Of a stretch of 49,755 nt of DNA, positions 8,188 to 16,076 are shown piece by piece. The DNA is from Streptomyces sp. ISL-87 (lineage in GTDB: Bacteria > Actinomycetota > Actinomycetes > Streptomycetales > Streptomycetaceae), in assembly GCF_018614095.1 (NCBI RefSeq), contig NZ_JAGGOY010000069.1, positions 1 through 49,755 on the forward strand, read 5' to 3'. The notes beneath the pieces are model-generated. The model did no database searches and was not told the DNA's origin. It saw only the letters and a program-made list of their open reading frames with translations. Position 1 is the first letter of the stretch. The number at the start of each line of letters is the position of its first letter. The translations under genes and the position numbers were made by a program.

Positions 8188-9999
8188 ATGGCGCGCACGG
8201 GCAATTCCAGGCGTACGTTCATCGCGGGCGCGGCGGCCACCGCCGGCGCGCTGGGAGCCTCCGGGGCCCTCGCCGCCCCGGCGGCCGCCCAAGCCGGGGC
8301 CCAAGCCGGGGCCCTCGCGGCATCCGCAGCGCCCGCCAACGGCCGCCGGGTCGCCGTCCTCGGCGGCGGGGTGGCCGGACTTACGGCGGCCCACGAGCTC
8401 GCCGAGCGCGGCTACGCCGTCACGGTGTACGAGCGCCGGGCGCTCGGCGGCAAGGCCCGCAGCATGGACGTCCCCGGCAGCGCCCGCGGCGGCCGCCGCC
8501 CGCTGCCGGCCGAGCACGGTTTCCGCTTCATACCCGGCATCTACCACAACCTGCCCGACACGATGCGACGCATCCCGTTCCCCGGCAACGCCAACGGCGT
8601 CTGGGACAACCTGGTCGCCCCGCGCGAGATGATGTTCGCCCGGGCGGCCGGGCGCGAGGACCTGCGCGCGCCCATCCCGTGGCCCGACCACTCCCCCGCC
8701 GAGCTGACGCCCGACGAGCTCCGCCGCGCCCTGACCGGCATCCTCCAGTCCCTGGTCAGGCTGCCCCCGCATGAGACGGCGTACTTCGTGGACCGCGCGC
8801 TCGTCTTCCTCACCAGTTGCGACGAGCGGCGCAACGAGGTCTGGGAGCACACCCCTTGGTGGGATTTCGTGCGCGCGGAGCAGATGTCGGGCGAGTACCA
8901 GCGCATCCTGGCCGTCGGCATCACCCGCAACATCGTCGCGACCAAGGCGGAGGAGGCCTCCACGCGTACGGTCGGCACCCTCGGCGAGGCGTTCGTCTTC
9001 AACGCGCTGGGGCGCGGCGCCGACGGCCCGCCGGACCGGATCCTCAACCTGCCGACCAACGAAGCCTGGATCGACCCCTGGGAGGCCCATCTGCGCACCC
9101 TCGGCGTGGAGTTCAGGATCGGCTGGACGGTACGGGAGGTGCAGTACGGCAGCGGCCGCGTGAGCGGGGTCGTGGTCGAGGACCCCGCCGGCGCCCGCGC
9201 GACCGTCACCGCCGACCACTACGTCAGCGCCCTGCCCGTCGAGCACGCCCGCCGTACCTGGAGTGCGGCACTGCGGGCCGCCGACCCGATGCTGGGCCGC
9301 TGCGACAAGCTGGAGACCGACTGGATGACCGGTATCCAGTTCTATCTCACCGAGCGGGCGCCGCTGGTATACGGACACCTCAACTGCATCGACTCGCCCT
9401 GGTCACTGACGGCCATTCAGCAGGCCGAGCACTGGCCGGCCAGGGACTTCCCCGCCGACTACGGCGACGGGGTGGCGGTGGACTGCCTTTCGGTGGACAT
9501 CTCGGAGTGGGACAAGCCCGGGATCCTGTACGGGAAGACCGCCAAGCAGTGCACGCGTGAGGAGGTCGCACGCGAGGTGTGGGCGCAGCTGAAGGCCTCC
9601 CTCAACGACACCGGGAAGACCCTGCTGAGCGACGGCGCGCTGCACTCCTGGTTCCTGGACCCGGGTGTGGACGGGCTCGGGACCCCGAACCCGACGAACC
9701 AGGACCAGCTGCTTATCCACCCGACCGGCACCTTCCACAACCGGCCGACGGCGGGCACCCGCATCCCCAACTTCTTCCTCAGCGGGGACTACGTGGCGGT
9801 GGACATCGACCTGGCGACGATGGAGGGGGCCAATGCCTCGGCCCGCGCGGCCGTCAACTCCCTGCTGGACCGGGAGGGTTCGCAGGCGCCGCGGTGCACG
9901 GTGCAGCCGATGTACCGGGCCCCGGAGGTGGAGTCCGCGAAGCGGCACGACCTGTGGCGCTACCGTCTCGGCCTGCGGAACGTCTTCGACCTGGGGTGA
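8188..9999 (+). CDS. Tat-exported FAD-dependent oxidoreductase (amine oxidase/phytoene desaturase fold)
   Basis: A 603-residue flavoprotein. The N-terminus holds a twin-arginine signal (NSRRTFIAGAAATAGALG) and an Ala-rich region. The dinucleotide-binding motif VAVLGGGVAGLTAAHELAERG follows near residue 55, with YERRALGGKARS and EHGFRFIPGIYHNLPDTMRRIPF next, features of the NAD(P)-binding_8/amino-oxidase family that also contains hydroxysqualene dehydroxylases and phytoene desaturases. The Tat signal implies export with FAD already bound. ATG 8188 follows AAGGGG. The XRE regulator starts 24 bp downstream. The substrate is unknown. Confidence 0.88.
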   Translation: MARTGNSRRTFIAGAAATAGALGASGALAAPAAAQAGAQAGALAASAAPANGRRVAVLGGGVAGLTAAHELAERGYAVTVYERRALGGKARSMDVPGSARGGRRPLPAEHGFRFIPGIYHNLPDTMRRIPFPGNANGVWDNLVAPREMMFARAAGREDLRAPIPWPDHSPAELTPDELRRALTGILQSLVRLPPHETAYFVDRALVFLTSCDERRNEVWEHTPWWDFVRAEQMSGEYQRILAVGITRNIVATKAEEASTRTVGTLGEAFVFNALGRGADGPPDRILNLPTNEAWIDPWEAHLRTLGVEFRIGWTVREVQYGSGRVSGVVVEDPAGARATVTADHYVSALPVEHARRTWSAALRAADPMLGRCDKLETDWMTGIQFYLTERAPLVYGHLNCIDSPWSLTAIQQAEHWPARDFPADYGDGVAVDCLSVDISEWDKPGILYGKTAKQCTREEVAREVWAQLKASLNDTGKTLLSDGALHSWFLDPGVDGLGTPNPTNQDQLLIHPTGTFHNRPTAGTRIPNFFLSGDYVAVDIDLATMEGANASARAAVNSLLDREGSQAPRCTVQPMYRAPEVESAKRHDLWRYRLGLRNVFDLG

Positions 10000-10010
10000 C
10001 CGGCCTGAGT

Positions 10011-10023
10011 TAACGTCGTGAGC
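10011..10023 (+). promoter_or_regulatory. Leaderless-type -10 box (TAACGT) for the XRE gene
   Basis: TAACGT at 10011-10016 fits TANNNT and lies 7 nt before ATG 10024, the usual spacing for leaderless transcripts in Streptomyces. There is no ribosome site, which agrees. Confidence 0.4.
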
Positions 10024-10815
10024 ATGACCACCACGACGTCTGTCGGAGACCTGCTCCGCACCTGGCGGCAGCGGCGCGGCATCAGCCAGCTGGAGCTGGC
10101 GGGCCGCGCCGACTCGTCCTCCCGTCACATCAGCTTCATCGAGACCGGCCGGTCCCGGCCGAGCGAGGAGATGGTGCTGCGTCTCGCGGACCGTCTCGAC
10201 GTACCGGTCCGCGAGCGCAACTCGCTGCTGCTCGCGGCAGGTTACGCCCCGCACTACGCGCAGACCCCGCTGGACGACCCCTCGATGGGGACGCTGCGCG
10301 AGGGCCTGGAGCGGCTGCTGACCGGCTACGAGCCGTACCCGGCGCTGGTCGTGGACGCCACGTACAACGTCGTCGCCGCCAACCGGGGCATCGCCATGCT
10401 GCTGGACGGCCTGCCCGAGCACCTGCTGACGCCGCCGCTGAACGCCATGCGGATCACCCTTCATCCCGAGGGCCTGGCCCCGAGGATCCGCAACCTCAAG
10501 CAGTGGCGCGGGCATCTGCTGGCCCAGATGGAGCGGCAGATCGCGCTGGCCCGCTCGGCGCCGCTGCGCGCGCTGTACGACGAGGTGGCGGCCCATCCGG
10601 TCGCCGGCCGCCCGGGCGACGCCGAACCGGACGAGCCCGTCCCGTACATCGCGCTGCCCCTGCTCATCGAGCACGACGGCCACCTGCTCTCCTTCGTGTC
10701 GTCCATCGCCACCTTCAACACGCCGATGGACGTGACCGTCGCCGAGCTGGCCATCGAGACCTTCCTCCCGGCGGACCCGGCGACGGTGAAGTACCTGCGT
10801 TCACTGTCCCCTTGA
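10024..10815 (+). CDS. XRE-family transcriptional regulator with MmyB-like ligand domain
   Basis: A 263-residue DNA-binding protein. The N-terminal helix-turn-helix spans about residues 8-65 (LLRTWRQRRGISQLELAGRADSSSRHISFIETGRSRPS). The C-terminal domain (about 95-255) has the MmyB-like pattern PALVVDATYNVVAANRG...NAMRITLHPEG, a PAS-related fold thought to bind small ligands such as fatty acids. It may regulate the FAD oxidoreductase just upstream, but that is inference from adjacency. Its last 15 bases overlap the 3' end of the convergent membrane-protein gene. Confidence 0.9.
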   Translation: MTTTTSVGDLLRTWRQRRGISQLELAGRADSSSRHISFIETGRSRPSEEMVLRLADRLDVPVRERNSLLLAAGYAPHYAQTPLDDPSMGTLREGLERLLTGYEPYPALVVDATYNVVAANRGIAMLLDGLPEHLLTPPLNAMRITLHPEGLAPRIRNLKQWRGHLLAQMERQIALARSAPLRALYDEVAAHPVAGRPGDAEPDEPVPYIALPLLIEHDGHLLSFVSSIATFNTPMDVTVAELAIETFLPADPATVKYLRSLSP

Positions 10816-11226
10816 GGCGACGGCGCGCAGCGCCAGCTGCTGGAGGAGGGCGAAGGAGGCCACGGTGACCGCCTGCATCGGGACCCATGCGGCGCCGGCC
10901 ACGGTCGGCGAGAGCCAGAAGGCGACCGCCGCGAGGCTCAGGGCGGCCCAGGCGTAGTTGCCCTCGATCACGACCTTCACGGGGAGGACCGGGGGCTGCC
11001 GGCGCGAGGCCAGCCAGGCGACCCCGGCGCCGTAGAGCACGAGGAAGATCCCGAGCTCCAGGAGCAGGCCCTGCCCGATTCCGAGGAGCCGTCCCAGCGG
11101 CGCGGAGAACGCGAGGTAGGCGAGCCCGTTGCCGGTGGTGACGACGGCGTCGAGCGCGAGGAACCGGCGCAGGGCGGTCTGCGGGGCGGTGGTGCGGGCG
11201 ATGCTGCCGAGCAGGGTTGCGGACAT
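10801..11226 (-). CDS. Small integral membrane protein of unknown function
   Basis: A 141-residue protein with about four hydrophobic segments (around residues 25-48, 50-70, 85-108 and 115-135). I recognise no catalytic motif and no named family. ATG 11226 follows GGAGG at good spacing. It converges on the XRE regulator and overlaps its end by 15 bp, so the two 3' ends are antisense to one another. Confidence 0.75.
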   Translation of the reverse strand: MSATLLGSIARTTAPQTALRRFLALDAVVTTGNGLAYLAFSAPLGRLLGIGQGLLLELGIFLVLYGAGVAWLASRRQPPVLPVKVVIEGNYAWAALSLAAVAFWLSPTVAGAAWVPMQAVTVASFALLQQLALRAVASRGQ

Positions 11227-11388
11227 GGCGGATCAGCCTCCGTCGAGGGGCGAATGGGTCATGCGGGGGTCGGGTACCGGATCCCGGAGCCGAGTGCGCG
11301 GCGCCGGAACCCGATGACCCCACTGTGCCGCCGGGCCGCGGGCGGGTCGATTACCCCCGAGGTCATGACCGTCGCCGCCCGCCGCAGG

Positions 11389-11460
11389 CCGCTGCCCGCC
11401 GCCCCTGCCCCGCCGCTGCCCGCCGCCCCCGCCCCGCCGCTGGCCGCCGCCCCTGCCCGC
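11389..11460. repeat. 24-bp tandem repeat, three copies
   Basis: Units at 11389-11412, 11413-11436 and 11437-11460 are near-identical C/G-only repeats built on CCGCTGCCCGCCGCCCC. The period is divisible by three and would encode PLPAAPAP-like octapeptides in one frame, but no gene with a good start covers them. Confidence 0.75.
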
Positions 11461-11489
11461 CCCGCAGGCGGGTGCCGGGCGCCACCGGG

Positions 11490-11744
11490 ATGCGGCCGGG
11501 GCCGGGAGCCGGCGCGGTCGAGGCGTACGTCAACCGGCTGATCACCGGGGCCACCACCCGGAAGGCTCTCACCGCCGCCCTTCTCCAGGTCATGACCATG
11601 AACGGTGCGCCCACGCACTGGTTCCGCCCGTCCGTGGTCTGGCACGTGCTGCGGGCCTCGGACCGGGGCGCGCTCAGGGCCGCGCCCCTGACGGCGGCCG
11701 AGCGCGCCGCCGCGGGCCTCGACCCCGCCGGCCGGGCCCGCTGA
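11490..11744 (+). CDS. Hypothetical small protein
   Basis: Codon use becomes protein-like from about 11510. The readable part, VEAYVNRLITGATTRKALTAALLQVMTMNGAPTHWFRPSVVWHVLRAS, looks like a folded alpha-helical domain. The start is uncertain: ATG 11490 has no clear ribosome site, and the same frame is open further upstream through a C-rich tandem repeat. The frame ends 9 bp before a perfect terminator hairpin. I do not recognise a family, so this remains a probable but unconfirmed gene. Confidence 0.45.
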   Translation: MRPGPGAGAVEAYVNRLITGATTRKALTAALLQVMTMNGAPTHWFRPSVVWHVLRASDRGALRAAPLTAAERAAAGLDPAGRAR

Positions 11745-11753
11745 CACGAAACA

Positions 11754-11775
11754 CCCCGGGCCGATCGGCCCGGGG
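11754..11775. terminator. Hairpin terminator between the hypothetical gene and folD
   Basis: CCCCGGGCC-GATC-GGCCCGGGG is a perfect 9-bp stem with a 4-nt loop. It sits between converging genes and can serve both strands. The following 70 bp (11776-11846) contain short direct repeats of a GGTCAG...GGCGCGGG type. Confidence 0.75.
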
Positions 11776-11846
11776 CGTCGTAGGTCAGTGTGCGTCGAAG
11801 GTCAGTGCGGCGCGGGGATGTGCGGCGCGGGTCAGCGCGGCGCGGG

Positions 11847-12737
11847 TCAGAGGTCCGCGAGCGCCAGCCCGGCCTGCGCCGCGGCCGCCTGCACGGTCTG
11901 CTCCAGCAGCACGGCGATGGTCATCGGGCCGACGCCACCCGGCACCGGGGTGATCAGCGAGGCGCGGGCGGCCGCCGACTCGAAGTGGACATCGCCGACG
12001 TTGCCCTCGTTGTAGCCGGCGTCCAGCACCACGGCGCCCGGCTTGATGTCCTCACCCCGGATGAACTCGGCCTTGCCGACCGCGGCGACCAGCACGTCCG
12101 CCTGGCGCACGATCGAGGGCAGGTCCTGGGTGCGGGAGTGGCAGTAGGTGACGGTGGCGTTCTGCTCCAGCAGCAGCATCCCGGCCGGCTTGCCCAGGAT
12201 CGCGCTGCGGCCGACGACGACGGCGTGCTTGCCGGTCAGGTCCACGTCATAGGCGGCGAGCAGGCGCATGATGCCGCCGGGGGTGCAGGAGACGAAGCCC
12301 GGCAGCCCGAAGCCCATGGCGGCGAAGGAGTGCATGGTGACGCCGTCGACGTCCTTGCCCGGGGCGATGGCCTCGAAGGCGGCGCGCTCGTCGATGTGGT
12401 GCGGGACGGGGTGCTGGAGCAGGATGCCGCTGATCTCCGGGTCCTCGGAGAGCGCGGTGAGGGTGGCCACCAGCTCCTCGGTGGTGGTCTCCGCGGGGAG
12501 CTCCACGTGGCGGGAGGTGATCCCGGCCTTGGCGCAACGGTTCTGCTTCATGCGCACGTAGGTGACGGACGCGGGGTCCTCGCCGACCAGTACGGTCGCG
12601 AGACACGGCGCGGTGCCGGTGCGCTCGGTGATCTTCGCCGCGTAGGCGGCGGTCTGCTCCGAGATGCGGCGGGCGAGGGCGGTGCCGTCCATGAGCTGGG
12701 CGGTCTGCGCCGGCTGAACGGACTGGGCAGTCGTCAT
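11847..12737 (-). CDS. folD: Bifunctional 5,10-methylene-THF dehydrogenase / methenyl-THF cyclohydrolase
   Basis: Cytoplasmic enzyme interconverting 5,10-methylene-, 5,10-methenyl- and 10-formyl-tetrahydrofolate, which supplies purine synthesis. It has 296 residues, the family norm. Visible features are YVRMKQ with the catalytic Tyr/Lys pair, the GILLQHPVP substrate loop, the NADP-binding motif VVVGRSAILGKPAGMLL, and the C-terminal PVPGGVGPMT signature. ATG 12737 has AGGAG about 6 nt upstream. A ZTP riboswitch lies in its leader, so expression should rise when ZTP accumulates during 10-formyl-THF shortage. Other folD copies may exist in the genome. Confidence 0.96.
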   Translation of the reverse strand: MTTAQSVQPAQTAQLMDGTALARRISEQTAAYAAKITERTGTAPCLATVLVGEDPASVTYVRMKQNRCAKAGITSRHVELPAETTTEELVATLTALSEDPEISGILLQHPVPHHIDERAAFEAIAPGKDVDGVTMHSFAAMGFGLPGFVSCTPGGIMRLLAAYDVDLTGKHAVVVGRSAILGKPAGMLLLEQNATVTYCHSRTQDLPSIVRQADVLVAAVGKAEFIRGEDIKPGAVVLDAGYNEGNVGDVHFESAAARASLITPVPGGVGPMTIAVLLEQTVQAAAAQAGLALADL

Positions 12738-12767
12738 GGGGTCTCCTGAGCGTCGCTGCGGAATCGC

Positions 12768-12857
12768 GGTTCGCCCAGGCGCGCGGCAGTCGACGTACCG
12801 GAGTACGCCGGGCCGCTCCCCGGTGGTGATCCACCCGAACGCCAGTCACGGCCCGCC
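12768..12857 (-). promoter_or_regulatory. ZTP (pfl) riboswitch upstream of folD
   Basis: Read on the minus strand, the leader contains the invariant blocks of the pfl/ZTP aptamer in order: CGTGACTGGCG, then GGTGGATCACCACCGGGGAGCG, a variable hairpin (GTACTCCGGTAC), and CCGCGCGCCTGGGC, the 3' pseudoknot strand. It ends about 30 nt before the folD start. No U-rich terminator follows, so control is more likely at translation initiation or through another mechanism. ZTP riboswitches are known to activate folD-type genes. Confidence 0.92.
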
Positions 12858-12933
12858 GCCCACTGTAGTCGACGGGAGGAACGGGGTCGCTTATCCGGTG
12901 GATGACAGGGCCCCAGCCTGGGACGATTTAGAC

Positions 12934-13720
12934 ATGACGCGTACTTTCGATCATCTCGTCGCCGAAGCCGAGTCCGTCTCCGTCGACGGCTGGGACTTCT
13001 CCTGGCTGGACGGCCGTGCCACCGAGCAGCGGCCCTCCTGGGGCTACCAGAAGCTGATGAGCGAGCGTCTCGCCCGGGTCCGGTCCGCCCTCGACATCCA
13101 GACGGGCGGCGGCGAGGTGCTCGCCGGGGCCGGGCCCCTGCCGCCGTTGATGGCGGCCACCGAGTCCTGGCCGCCGAACATCGAGAAGGCGACCCGGCTG
13201 CTGCACCCGCTCGGCGCGGTGGTGGTGGCGGACGCCGACGAGCCCCCGCTGCCCTTCGGCGACGAGGCCTTCGACCTGGTCACCAGCCGGCATCCGGTGA
13301 CCATCTAGTGGGACGAGATCGCGCGGGTGCTGAAGCCCGGCGGCACCTACCTGTCGCAGCAGGTCGGGCCGGCGAGCGTTTTCGAGCTCGTGGAATACTT
13401 CCTCGGCCCGCAGCCGGAGGAGGTGCGGCGCGGCCGGCACCTGGGGGCACCTCCCAGCGGTAGCTGGGGGAGACGCGGTCGCCGACGCCTCCAAGGCCGG
13501 GCTCGAAGTGGTCGGTCTGCGCTCCGAGCGACTGCGCACGGAGTTCAACGACATCGGAGCCGTGATCTACTTTCTCAGGAAGGTGATCTGGATGGTGCCC
13601 GGCTTCACGGTCGGGCAGTACCGGGACCGGTTGCGCGAGCTGCACGAACAGATCGAACGCGAAGGCCCGTTCGTCGCGCACACCGCCCGCTTCCTCATCG
13701 AGGCCCGCAAAACGGACTGA
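12934..13720 (+). pseudogene. SAM-dependent methyltransferase, disrupted twice
   Basis: The pieces read MTRTFDHLVAEAESVSVDGW...TSRHPVTI, then an in-frame TAG at 13306-13308, then WDEIARVLKPGGTYLSQQVGPASVFELVEYF in the same frame. After 13440 a 31-32 bp palindromic insert shifts the frame, and the remainder (VVGLRSERLRTEFNDIGAVIYFLRKVIWMVPGFTVGQYRDRLRELHEQ) continues in another frame to TGA 13720. Joined, they make a class I methyltransferase of normal length. The TAG most simply comes from TGG (Trp). Two independent lesions argue for real decay rather than a sequencing slip. Confidence 0.85.
13441..13472. repeat. Short palindromic element inserted in the methyltransferase
   Basis: CTGGGGGCAC followed by CTCCCAGC-GGTA-GCTGGGGG forms a stem-loop. 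It resembles, from memory, small palindromic elements common between Streptomyces genes. Here it interrupts a reading frame: HPxDAVADAS-like coding resumes out of frame immediately after it. Confidence 0.6.
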
Positions 13721-13845
13721 CGGGGAGGCGGACGGATCAACGCCGGAAAGGTTGCGCGGCCACAGCGTGGCGCAGGTCACTCAATTCAGCGCGTAACGAA
13801 TCGACTCGGGCATGCGATGAACCGACAGGCGTCCTCGCGCGGCCC

Positions 13846-13872
13846 GGAATACAGAGCCCCCTCGGGTCTGTT
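13846..13872 (+). promoter_or_regulatory. Candidate SigR-type promoter for hrdB
   Basis: GGAAT (13846-13850), a 19-bp spacer and GTT (13870-13872) resemble the GGAAT-N18/19-GTT consensus of the thiol-stress sigma factor SigR. Streptomyces hrdB is known to have a SigR-dependent second promoter. It lies 60 bp before the predicted GTG start. The 212-bp gap 13721-13932 holds nothing else I can identify. Confidence 0.4.
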
Positions 13873-13932
13873 TCCCGAGTTCGCGCGATGATGTCCCGCC
13901 CACCCTTATCTGTTCGCAACGAGAGGCTCCTT

Positions 13933-15513
13933 GTGTCGCTCAGCCCGTCCCGTACGTTCCCTCCGGAGATCGCCGAATCCGAGGCCCTTGTCGCGCTTGT
14001 CGAGCGCGGCCGCGAGCAGGGTCACATCAACGGTGACGACGTGCGCCAGGCCTTCGAGGCCGGCCGCATCCCGGTGGACCAGTGGAAGCGGGTCCTGCGC
14101 AGCCTGAACCAGGTCCTGGACGAGGAGGGTGTCGCCCTGCACGTCAGCGCGGCCCCCGCCACGAAGGCTGCCGCGAAGAAGCCCCGCAAGGCGGCAGCGG
14201 CCCCGGCCCGCACCGTGACCAAGAAGGCGGCCGCCGCGCCGCGCCTCATCGGCGCGCGCAAGACCGCGGCCGCGGCCGCGCCCGTCGCTGCCGCGGCGGC
14301 GATATCTGCCGACTCCGTCGGTGCCGATGTGTCCGAGGACACGGAGGCCGCCGCCCCCAAGAAGCGCGTGGTCAAGAAGGCCGCCGCGAAGAAGACCGCC
14401 GTCAAGAAGACCACCGCGGCCAAGAAGACCTCCGCCAAGGACGCCGACGAGGGCGAGACCCCCGTCGTCGGCGAGGACTGGGCAGCCGAGGACCTGGCCG
14501 ACGAGGCCGAGGAAGAGGCCCCCAAGGCCGGCGGCACCCAGGGCTTCGTGCTCTCCGACGACGACGAGGACGACGCCCCGGCGCAGACGGTCATGGTGGC
14601 CGGCGCCACCGCCGACCCCGTCAAGGACTACCTCAAGCTCATCGGCAAGGTGCCGCTCCTCAACGCCGAGCAGGAGGTCGAGCTCGCCAAGCGCATCGAG
14701 GCGGGTCTCTTCTCCGAGTACAAGCTCGAAGAGGAGGAGGACCACAAGCCCGCCTTCAAGCGCGAGCTGGAGATCCTGGTCGAGGACGGCCGCCGCGCGA
14801 AGAACCACCTGCTGGAGGCCAACCTCCGCCTCGTGGTCTCCCTCGCCAAGCGCTACACCGGCCGCGGCATGCTCTTCCTGGACCTGATCCAGGAGGGCAA
14901 CGTCGGCCTGATCCGCGCCGTGGAGAAGTTCGACTACACCAAGGGCTTCAAGTTCTCCACGTATGCGACCTGGTGGATCCGGCAGGCGATCACGCGCGCC
15001 ATGGCCGACCAGTCGCGCACCATCCGCATCCCCGTCCACATGGTCGAGATCATCAACAAGCTCGCCCGCGTGCAGCGCCAGATGCTCCAGGACCTCGGCC
15101 GGGAGCCCACGCCGGAGGAGCTGGGCAAGGAGCTCGACATGACCCCTGAGAAGGTCATCGAGGTCCAGAAGTACGGCCGCGAGCCGATCTCCCTGCACAC
15201 CCCCCTGGGCGAGGAGGGCGACAGCGAGTTCGGTGACCTCATCGAGGACTCCGAGGCCGTCGTGCCCGCGGACGCGGTGTCCTTCACCTTCCTCCAGGAG
15301 CAGCTGCAGTCGATCCTGGGCACGCTCTCCGAGCGTGAGGCGGGCGTGGTCTCCATGCGCTACGGCCTGAACGACGGCCAGCCGAAGACCCTGGACGAGA
15401 TCGGCCGCGTGTACGGGGTCACCCGTGAGCGCATCCGCCAGATCGAGTCCAAGACCATGTCGAAGCTGCGCCACCCGTCGCGTTCGCAGGTGCTGCGCGA
15501 CTACCTCGACTAA
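13933..15513 (+). CDS. hrdB: HrdB-class principal RNA polymerase sigma factor
   Basis: Primary sigma factor directing RNA polymerase to housekeeping promoters; 526 residues. A conserved N-terminal domain (TFPPEIAESEALVALVERG...VLRSLNQVLDEEGV, about residues 5-70) is followed by a Lys/Ala-rich low-complexity linker (about 75-170), an acidic stretch (FVLSDDDEDDAPAQ), region 1.2 near residue 229 (DPVKDYLKLIGKVPLLNAEQE), region 2 (LRLVVSLAKRYTGRGMLFLDLIQEG...STYATWWIRQAI), region 3, and region 4.2 TLDEIGRVYGVTRERIRQIESKTMSKLRHPSRSQ. GTG 13933 follows GAGAGG. The segment FSEYKLEEEEDHKPAFKRE between regions 1.2 and 2 is more acidic than I remember for HrdB, so a duplicate HrdB is possible. Confidence 0.92.
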   Translation: MSLSPSRTFPPEIAESEALVALVERGREQGHINGDDVRQAFEAGRIPVDQWKRVLRSLNQVLDEEGVALHVSAAPATKAAAKKPRKAAAAPARTVTKKAAAAPRLIGARKTAAAAAPVAAAAAISADSVGADVSEDTEAAAPKKRVVKKAAAKKTAVKKTTAAKKTSAKDADEGETPVVGEDWAAEDLADEAEEEAPKAGGTQGFVLSDDDEDDAPAQTVMVAGATADPVKDYLKLIGKVPLLNAEQEVELAKRIEAGLFSEYKLEEEEDHKPAFKRELEILVEDGRRAKNHLLEANLRLVVSLAKRYTGRGMLFLDLIQEGNVGLIRAVEKFDYTKGFKFSTYATWWIRQAITRAMADQSRTIRIPVHMVEIINKLARVQRQMLQDLGREPTPEELGKELDMTPEKVIEVQKYGREPISLHTPLGEEGDSEFGDLIEDSEAVVPADAVSFTFLQEQLQSILGTLSEREAGVVSMRYGLNDGQPKTLDEIGRVYGVTRERIRQIESKTMSKLRHPSRSQVLRDYLD

Positions 15514-15525
15514 AAAGCCGGTCAG

Positions 15526-15564
15526 GCCTCCCGGGGTGCACGGGCTTCGCCCGGCACCCTGGAG
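15526..15564. terminator. Bidirectional terminator after hrdB
   Basis: A long stem, CCTCCCGGGGTGC/GCACCCTGGAGG enclosing CGGGC-TTC-GCCCG, lies between the convergent hrdB and SRPBCC genes. Confidence 0.75.
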
Positions 15565-15575
15565 GTCTGCTGTCG

Positions 15576-16025
15576 TCAGGCCGCGGAGTGCTCCAGCAGG
15601 TGCTTCAGCTTCTCCTCGCTCTTGGGCATCTCCTTGCGGACGTACGGCTTGACCATGAGCGGGACGAGGGCCCTGCCGATGCCGTGGCCCTCGAAGTCGA
15701 GCGCCAGCGTCACGCGCGACCGCGTGCCGTCGTCGAGCGGCTCAATGGTGCCCCGCACATCGCCCCGTACCGGTCCGTCGACGCCGTGGATGTGCCAACT
15801 CCGCGGCGGGTCAAGCTCCATGACCTCCATCGTCATGGGGAACTCCCGCTTGCCCATCCGCCGGGTGACGGAGACCCTCGACCCGACGTGGAGGGGTGCG
15901 TCATCCAGCGGGCGGGCCGATACGGCGCTGTCCTGCCACTCCGGCAGGTGCGTCGGGTCCGTCACGTAGGAGTAGACCTCTGCGGGACTGCGGGAAATCT
16001 CGATGCTCTCTCTGATCGCGGACAT
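15576..16025 (-). CDS. SRPBCC-fold protein (polyketide cyclase/dehydrase-like)
   Basis: A 149-residue START/SRPBCC-type single-domain protein. The N-terminal pattern RESIEISRSPAEVYSYVTDPTHLPEWQ and later GTIEPLDDGTRSRVTLALDFEG match the Polyketide_cyc2 family, a hydrophobic-cavity fold that binds small molecules or lipids. ATG 16025 has a weak upstream AGGGGT. It follows the APC permease gene by about 50 bp on the same strand, so they may be co-transcribed. No ligand can be assigned. Confidence 0.85.
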   Translation of the reverse strand: MSAIRESIEISRSPAEVYSYVTDPTHLPEWQDSAVSARPLDDAPLHVGSRVSVTRRMGKREFPMTMEVMELDPPRSWHIHGVDGPVRGDVRGTIEPLDDGTRSRVTLALDFEGHGIGRALVPLMVKPYVRKEMPKSEEKLKHLLEHSAA

Positions 16026-16076
16026 GGCGACCCCTTACTGCCCCCTGGGTGTCTCTCTTCCACGCTACCCCGCAGG

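Noticed and set aside
11217..11489. Longer N-terminus for the small hypothetical gene
   Set aside because: The upstream residues are Pro/Arg-rich translation of a C/G repeat and antisense to the membrane-protein promoter.
13906..15474. 522-codon minus-strand frame opposite hrdB
   Set aside because: A shadow created by codon bias; hrdB is unambiguous on the plus strand.
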